NCBI GenBank assembly: GCA_031369365.1
Contig: JANMOP010000024.1
Location: forward strand, 1 to 16,648
Origin: Methylotenera_A sp031369365
GTDB lineage: Bacteria > Pseudomonadota > Gammaproteobacteria > Burkholderiales > Methylophilaceae
Direction: 5' to 3'
Length of the DNA: 16,648 nt
Shown piece after piece: positions 13,562 to 16,648 of this stretch. The translations under genes and the position numbers were made by a program. The notes below the pieces were generated by a model that was given only the letters and a program-made list of their open reading frames with translations, did no database searches and had not been told where the DNA came from. Within the stretch, counting starts at the first letter, position 1; every line of letters starts with the position of its first letter.

Positions 13562-13759
13562 ATAAATAAACGAAGCGTTTGCGACAACATGCGCCTACAT
13601 TAAAAGCCATCAAAATTTGTAAAAATTTTACAAATATAAATTTTGCTAATACAAATTTACTAGTACAACACTCCTAATAAAAAAGGATTGTAATCCTATA
13701 GGCTGGTTTTTTTAAACTGCTACTATTAATCAACATTAATCCACCAAAGAGGTTATGTT
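13562..13759. promoter_or_regulatory. AT-rich leader region of the orphan receiver gene
   Basis: This non-coding stretch contains a perfect inverted repeat ATTTGTAAAA-A-TTTTACAAAT (13615-13635), with a related TAAATTTT and ACAAATTT further on. A small stem AGGATT-GT-AATCCT (13684-13697) comes next, with a T7 run ten bases later (13707-13713). The inverted repeat is a candidate operator. The stem plus T-run may be a weak attenuator or terminator, but it lacks the usual direct stem-to-T junction. The ribosome binding site AAGAGG (13747-13752) serves the following gene. Confidence 0.45.
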
Positions 13760-14245
13760 GTGCATAGTGTGATTACCCCACCAATGAGTTCAGATACCCA
13801 GATTTCCCAAATACAGGTTTTTCTGATGGATGAATATAAGCCTGTGTTGCAAGGGCTTACTAAGCTTATTCAAGATAAATATCCACGTATGCATTTGGTT
13901 GGCACGGCAACTACGCGTAGCGGCACACTCACTGGTGTTATACGGCATAAACCAGATGTTGTCATGCTGGATTACGGGCTAGGCAATGTTTGCACACTTA
14001 ACTTTTTATCTCAGCTTGCAGTGTTAGGTCACCATAGAATCCTGATGCTGATTGGTCAAGAATACTCACACGAGCTTGGGCGCCGCGTAGTTGCACTTGG
14101 TGCCTGCGGTGTCATTAGCAAACAAGCACCAGCAGAGTTATTGATTCATGCCATTGAGTGCGCGCATGAGCAAGGTCATTGGTGTGAACTATTTACACAA
14201 AAAAATCTTGTCATCGAACGCCGGCATTTTTCAAGACAGCATTAA
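13760..14245 (+). CDS. stand-alone, partly degenerate receiver-domain protein
   Basis: A 161-residue protein clearly paralogous to the receiver half of the upstream response regulator (QVFLMDEYKPVLQGL against RVLLVDDHKSMLWGL; VVMLDYGLGN against IVLMDLDLNG; GACGVISKQA against GASGVVIKNE). It keeps one acidic pair (Asp24-Glu25), the phospho-acceptor Asp71 and Lys121. The switch Thr/Ser is replaced by Ile98 (ILMLIGQ), and there is no DNA-binding domain: the protein ends shortly after the receiver with a basic tail (IERRHFSRQH). The start is GTG 13760, supported by AAGAGG 7 bases upstream. It may be a phosphate sink or dimerisation partner for the upstream kinase-regulator pair, or a decaying duplicate. 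No helix-turn-helix remnant was found after the stop. Confidence 0.8.
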   Translation: MHSVITPPMSSDTQISQIQVFLMDEYKPVLQGLTKLIQDKYPRMHLVGTATTRSGTLTGVIRHKPDVVMLDYGLGNVCTLNFLSQLAVLGHHRILMLIGQEYSHELGRRVVALGACGVISKQAPAELLIHAIECAHEQGHWCELFTQKNLVIERRHFSRQH

Positions 14246-14439
14246 TACAAATCCTACCAATAAAAAATAGCATGACATTTGTCCTAACTGGGCTAAGCAA
14301 AAGCGCCTATACGGGCTATGCTAAAAATACCCCCAAAATGAGTATAACAAGCTCATTCTATACATTCTCCATCCAGATAGTATGTGTATCAAGACTGAAA
14401 AAAAAAAACAAACAAATTTGTTTTAAATGGGAGGTTGTG
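14246..14439. promoter_or_regulatory. leader region before the small ORF, with a 14-bp palindrome next to the ribosome binding site
   Basis: No convincing gene lies here; the frame open across it only becomes credible at 14440. It contains an inverted repeat AATGAG...CTCATT (14337-14357), an A-rich run (about 14399-14408) and the perfect palindrome AAACAAATTTGTTT (14410-14423). Five bases later comes the strong ribosome binding site GGGAGG (14429-14434). The region probably carries the promoter for the small ORF and possibly for the large ORF behind it, but no clear -35/-10 pair was identified. Confidence 0.4.
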
Positions 14440-14625
14440 ATGGAAGTATTTATTCAGACTGAAGTAATGACGAGAATTCTGCGCTACCTTCAATACAGAA
14501 TCGCACAAAAATTTTCTGCAGGAGAGAATATTTTAACTCTGCTGCCAAACTTGGATATAGCGGCTTGCTTATCACTTCTCGAGCAAGCCGATATCTCAAC
14601 AACCCCTAAGTATTTATATCATTAA
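14440..14625 (+). CDS. small unknown protein, 61 aa, just before the giant ORF
   Basis: A 61-residue protein starting MEVFIQTEVMTRILRYLQYR and ending ADISTTPKYLYH. I do not recognise it. It looks mainly helical and soluble, with a mid-section GENILTLLPNLDIAACLSLLEQ that could be an amphipathic helix; there is no signal peptide. ATG 14440 is chosen over the earlier ATG at 14272 because GGGAGG at 14429-14434 gives a near-ideal ribosome binding site and the upstream segment is low in coding character. It ends 44 bases before the large peroxidase-like ORF, so co-transcription is likely. It could be a regulatory or export-related helper, but that is only a guess from position. Confidence 0.62.
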   Translation: MEVFIQTEVMTRILRYLQYRIAQKFSAGENILTLLPNLDIAACLSLLEQADISTTPKYLYH

Positions 14626-14669
14626 TGCATTTTTATGACTTTTTTATTGTTTAACTTTGGAGAATTATC

Positions 14670-16648
14670 ATGGCTTCGTACACCAAACACGATTTAGAGT
14701 TTATCTTAGCGCAAATCAAAATAGCTGAGGCCGATGTAGCAGGAGGTGCCGCAATCAATCAAGCCGATTTAATTGGCGACCCATTGCTCCCCTATGGCTT
14801 ACGCACTCTTACTGGCACGCAGAATAATTTGGTGGCGGGACAAAACCAATTTGGCGCAGTCGATAATGTCTTTCCGCGTTTGTTAGACCCTGTATTTAAT
14901 ACAGCTGAGGGTGCCGCCTTCGACCCAGACGGTCCAGGCCCATTGGTCGCGGGTTCGCCCAGCAGCTATACGCAAACAAGAGGCTTGGTATTTGATTCAC
15001 AACCGCGCACTATCAGTAACTTAATTGCTGATCAAACCTTGAGCAACCCAGCTGCCATTGTGGCTGCACATAAGGCCATCGGTTCTGCTGATCCAGCAGC
15101 TGATGCGCAAACGATTTTAAATGCTACCAATGTTGCATTAGCCGCTGCCGCTGCCGCTGCTGCTGCGCTAGTGACATCTACTACAGCTAACGCTAACCAA
15201 TTAGCACTGCAAACTGGCAACCCTGCTTTAATAGCCGCGTTAGTGGCGGCACAAGGCGCTAATACTACTGCGCAAGCCAATAAAGCCACTAGTCAAGCGG
15301 CTTTAACTACTGCGCAAGGCAATAAAGCTACAGCACAGGGGGAATTAACAGCTGCACAAAGCGCAGCCAGTGCAGCTGCAAGTGCGCTTACAACAGCCAA
15401 TAATAACGCCACCAGCGCAACCCAATTGGCCAGCAGCACGGCGACTCAAGCAACTACCGATGCTGGTTTAGCAGCGAGCGCATTAACCGCATCTAACAAC
15501 GCTGCGGCAGAGGCTAATGCAGCCAATGCAACAGAAGCCGCCGCGTTGCTGGTTTATATCAATACAGTGGCTAGCGCAACTGCTGGCTCTCCAGAAATTG
15601 CCGCTGCATTAGCGGCTTACAATCTAGCCATTGCTAATGCTGGCCTTGCCAATACTACTGCTAGCGAAGCATTATTGGCTTATGGCGTAGCTAATGCCAC
15701 AGCAGCAGCATCTGCAGAAGCTAGCACTAACGCTGCCGCCGCACAAGCTGCCGCGCAAACGCTACAAACAGCTGCTTTTAATGCTAACACTGATGCACAA
15801 GCAGCATTAGGAATACAGCAAGGGTTCTTAACCAACGCCTCAGATGCAGCAACTTTGGCATCGAACAATTTATTAGCAGCTAATGATACTTTGGCGGCTG
15901 CTAATCTACTTGTAACTACTACTGCTGAGACAGCTGCCGCAGATTTAGCTGCACTTGGGCCAGACAATCCACAGACGATTGCATCAGCCCTAGCAGCAGT
16001 AAATGCAGTAACGGCCCAAGGGCTTGCACAAACTGCACAAGCTGATGCATTTACCGCGCACACAACTGCTCAATCAGCGTTAGCTGCAGCGCAAGCACCA
16101 TTTGATGCCGCCTTTGCTGCGGCAGCTGCTACACTGGGCGCGCTTTCTTTAGCCAATGGCAACTTAGGTACTGCAACACAAACAGCCATTAACACTGCTG
16201 CACTAGCACTAACTGACGCCCTAGCCAGCGCTTCGGCATTAACCGCATCAAACATCGCAGCTGCAAATGCAGTGACTGCAGACGGTACCAAAGCTGCTGC
16301 ATTAGTTACATATAACGCTGCAATTGTAACTTTTGGAGTGGGTTCGCCTGCCGCAGTTGCCGCACTTGCAACTTATAACTCAGCCATTGCTGCCTCAGAT
16401 ACTGCCACTTTTAATGCCATCACAGCGTTAGGCGCCAGTGGCACTGCCAACGCTACAGCTGCTGCTTCGGCACAAGCTGCAAGCAATGCCGCCAGCGCGC
16501 TAGTGATCGCTTTAACCGCTCAAACCAATGCAGTTAATGCTAACAATTTAGCACAGCCTAACTTAATCACAGAGCAAAATGAGTTTCAAGCAGTGGCAGA
16601 TGTAGAAGCCGCAGCACTTATTGCTTTTAATGGCTTTTCAAGCACTGC
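14670..16648 (+). CDS. giant peroxidase-type protein, N-terminal part, with Ala-rich repeat tract (runs off the window)
   Basis: The frame from ATG 14670 stays open to the last base: 659 complete codons with no stop. GGAG (14659-14662) lies 7 bases before the ATG. Residues 1-~130 (MASYTKHDLEFILAQIKIAE, LLPYGLRTLTGTQNNLV, FPRLLDPVF, SQPRTISNLIADQT, NPAAI) match, from memory, the N-terminal region of bacterial animal-type haem peroxidases that often carry RTX repeats and leave by type I secretion. The lack of an N-terminal signal peptide fits that route. From about residue 145 it becomes an Ala/Thr/Asn/Leu-rich, largely helical tract of ~126-residue tandem units, and no catalytic haem-binding segment appears before the window ends. 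I see no Cys or Trp, no Met after the start, and no Arg in the tract. It may be a secreted adhesin-like or peroxidase protein; the missing C-terminus decides. Confidence 0.8.
   Translation, partial: MASYTKHDLEFILAQIKIAEADVAGGAAINQADLIGDPLLPYGLRTLTGTQNNLVAGQNQFGAVDNVFPRLLDPVFNTAEGAAFDPDGPGPLVAGSPSSYTQTRGLVFDSQPRTISNLIADQTLSNPAAIVAAHKAIGSADPAADAQTILNATNVALAAAAAAAAALVTSTTANANQLALQTGNPALIAALVAAQGANTTAQANKATSQAALTTAQGNKATAQGELTAAQSAASAAASALTTANNNATSATQLASSTATQATTDAGLAASALTASNNAAAEANAANATEAAALLVYINTVASATAGSPEIAAALAAYNLAIANAGLANTTASEALLAYGVANATAAASAEASTNAAAAQAAAQTLQTAAFNANTDAQAALGIQQGFLTNASDAATLASNNLLAANDTLAAANLLVTTTAETAAADLAALGPDNPQTIASALAAVNAVTAQGLAQTAQADAFTAHTTAQSALAAAQAPFDAAFAAAAATLGALSLANGNLGTATQTAINTAALALTDALASASALTASNIAAANAVTADGTKAAALVTYNAAIVTFGVGSPAAVAALATYNSAIAASDTATFNAITALGASGTANATAAASAQAASNAASALVIALTAQTNAVNANNLAQPNLITEQNEFQAVADVEAAALIAFNGFSST
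15213..16648 (+). repeat. tandem ~378-bp (126-residue) coding repeats in the giant ORF
   Basis: A marker motif of the form Gly/Asp-Ser/Asn-Pro followed by a helix rich in Ala (GNPALIAALVAAQG, GSPEIAAALAAYNLA, DNPQTIASALAAVNA, GSPAAVAALATYNSA) recurs with its Pro codon at 15222, 15591, 15969 and 16347. The spacings are 369, 378 and 378 bases. The second and fourth units, and the stretches leading into them, also match in exact 756-base register: ALTASN at 15480 and 16236, and ANATAAASA around 15690 and 16446. The lead-in AAAL.xY.. lies 54 bases before the Pro in both. Units are diverged, not recent copies. A further lead-in (AAALIAFN, from 16608) suggests another unit past the window. Confidence 0.75.

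Noticed and set aside
13684..13713. Rho-independent terminator AGGATT-GT-AATCCT plus T7
   Set aside because: The T-run begins ten bases after the stem and the stem has only two G/C pairs, with a two-base loop. It is kept only as a possible weak element within the leader region.
14272..14439. N-terminal extension of the small ORF from ATG 14272
   Set aside because: No ribosome binding site precedes it, the segment includes the A-run and palindrome of the leader, and a strong GGGAGG precedes the internal ATG 14440.
15032..16291. Minus-strand open frames at 15032-15289, 15680-16063 and 16070-16291
   Set aside because: They are the antisense of the Ala-rich repeat tract: GCN codons read as NGC in reverse give long stop-free Ala/Ser/Cys-rich frames. 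They lack ribosome binding sites and recognisable content.

Overview
The window looks like the chromosome of a betaproteobacterium, most likely a methylotroph of the Methylophilaceae (Methylotenera-like). This rests on the era-recO-pdxJ-acpS gene order, the AT-leaning codon use and the character of the proteins. It is inferred without any database search.

Layout. 1-3232 (+): a housekeeping run with the 3' end of era, an unrecognised 161-residue gene, recO, pdxJ and acpS. A hairpin-type intergenic repeat lies before pdxJ and a 16-bp tandem duplication before acpS. 3241-5999 (+): a degenerate inverted repeat, tcdA, a frameshifted DUF2256 zinc-ribbon gene, and an iron-sulfur bacterial cryptochrome/photolyase with all four cluster cysteines. 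6032-11187: a polyphosphate block. ppk1 (+) has a candidate Pho-box region and is followed by a SixA-type phosphatase gene. Convergent to these, on the minus strand, are a Lys/Pro/Ala-tailed protein with a ribbon-helix-helix-like domain behind a 35-bp palindrome, ppx, and a small conserved unknown gene. 11436-14245 (+): a soluble GAF-type histidine kinase with an eroded ATP lid, an overlapping LuxR-type response regulator, and about 300 bp further on a paralogous receiver protein without an output domain. 14440-16648 (+): a 61-residue unknown ORF with a strong ribosome binding site, then a very large ORF that stays open to the window edge.

The large ORF is the most interesting feature. Its first ~130 residues resemble the N-terminal region of bacterial animal-type haem peroxidases, which are often giant RTX proteins exported by type I secretion. 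Where the peroxidase catalytic region would be expected, the protein instead enters a long Ala/Thr/Asn-rich tract. By hand this resolves into tandem units of about 126 residues, with marker prolines at residues 185, 308, 434 and 560. The tract has no Cys, Trp, Met or Arg that I can see. The kinase, regulator, orphan receiver and small ORF immediately upstream could form a control module for it; that link is inference from position only.

At least three unrelated palindromic intergenic repeat families occur in this one window (1931-2049, 3241-3314, 13494-13561). No tRNA, rRNA, CRISPR array or insertion sequence was seen.
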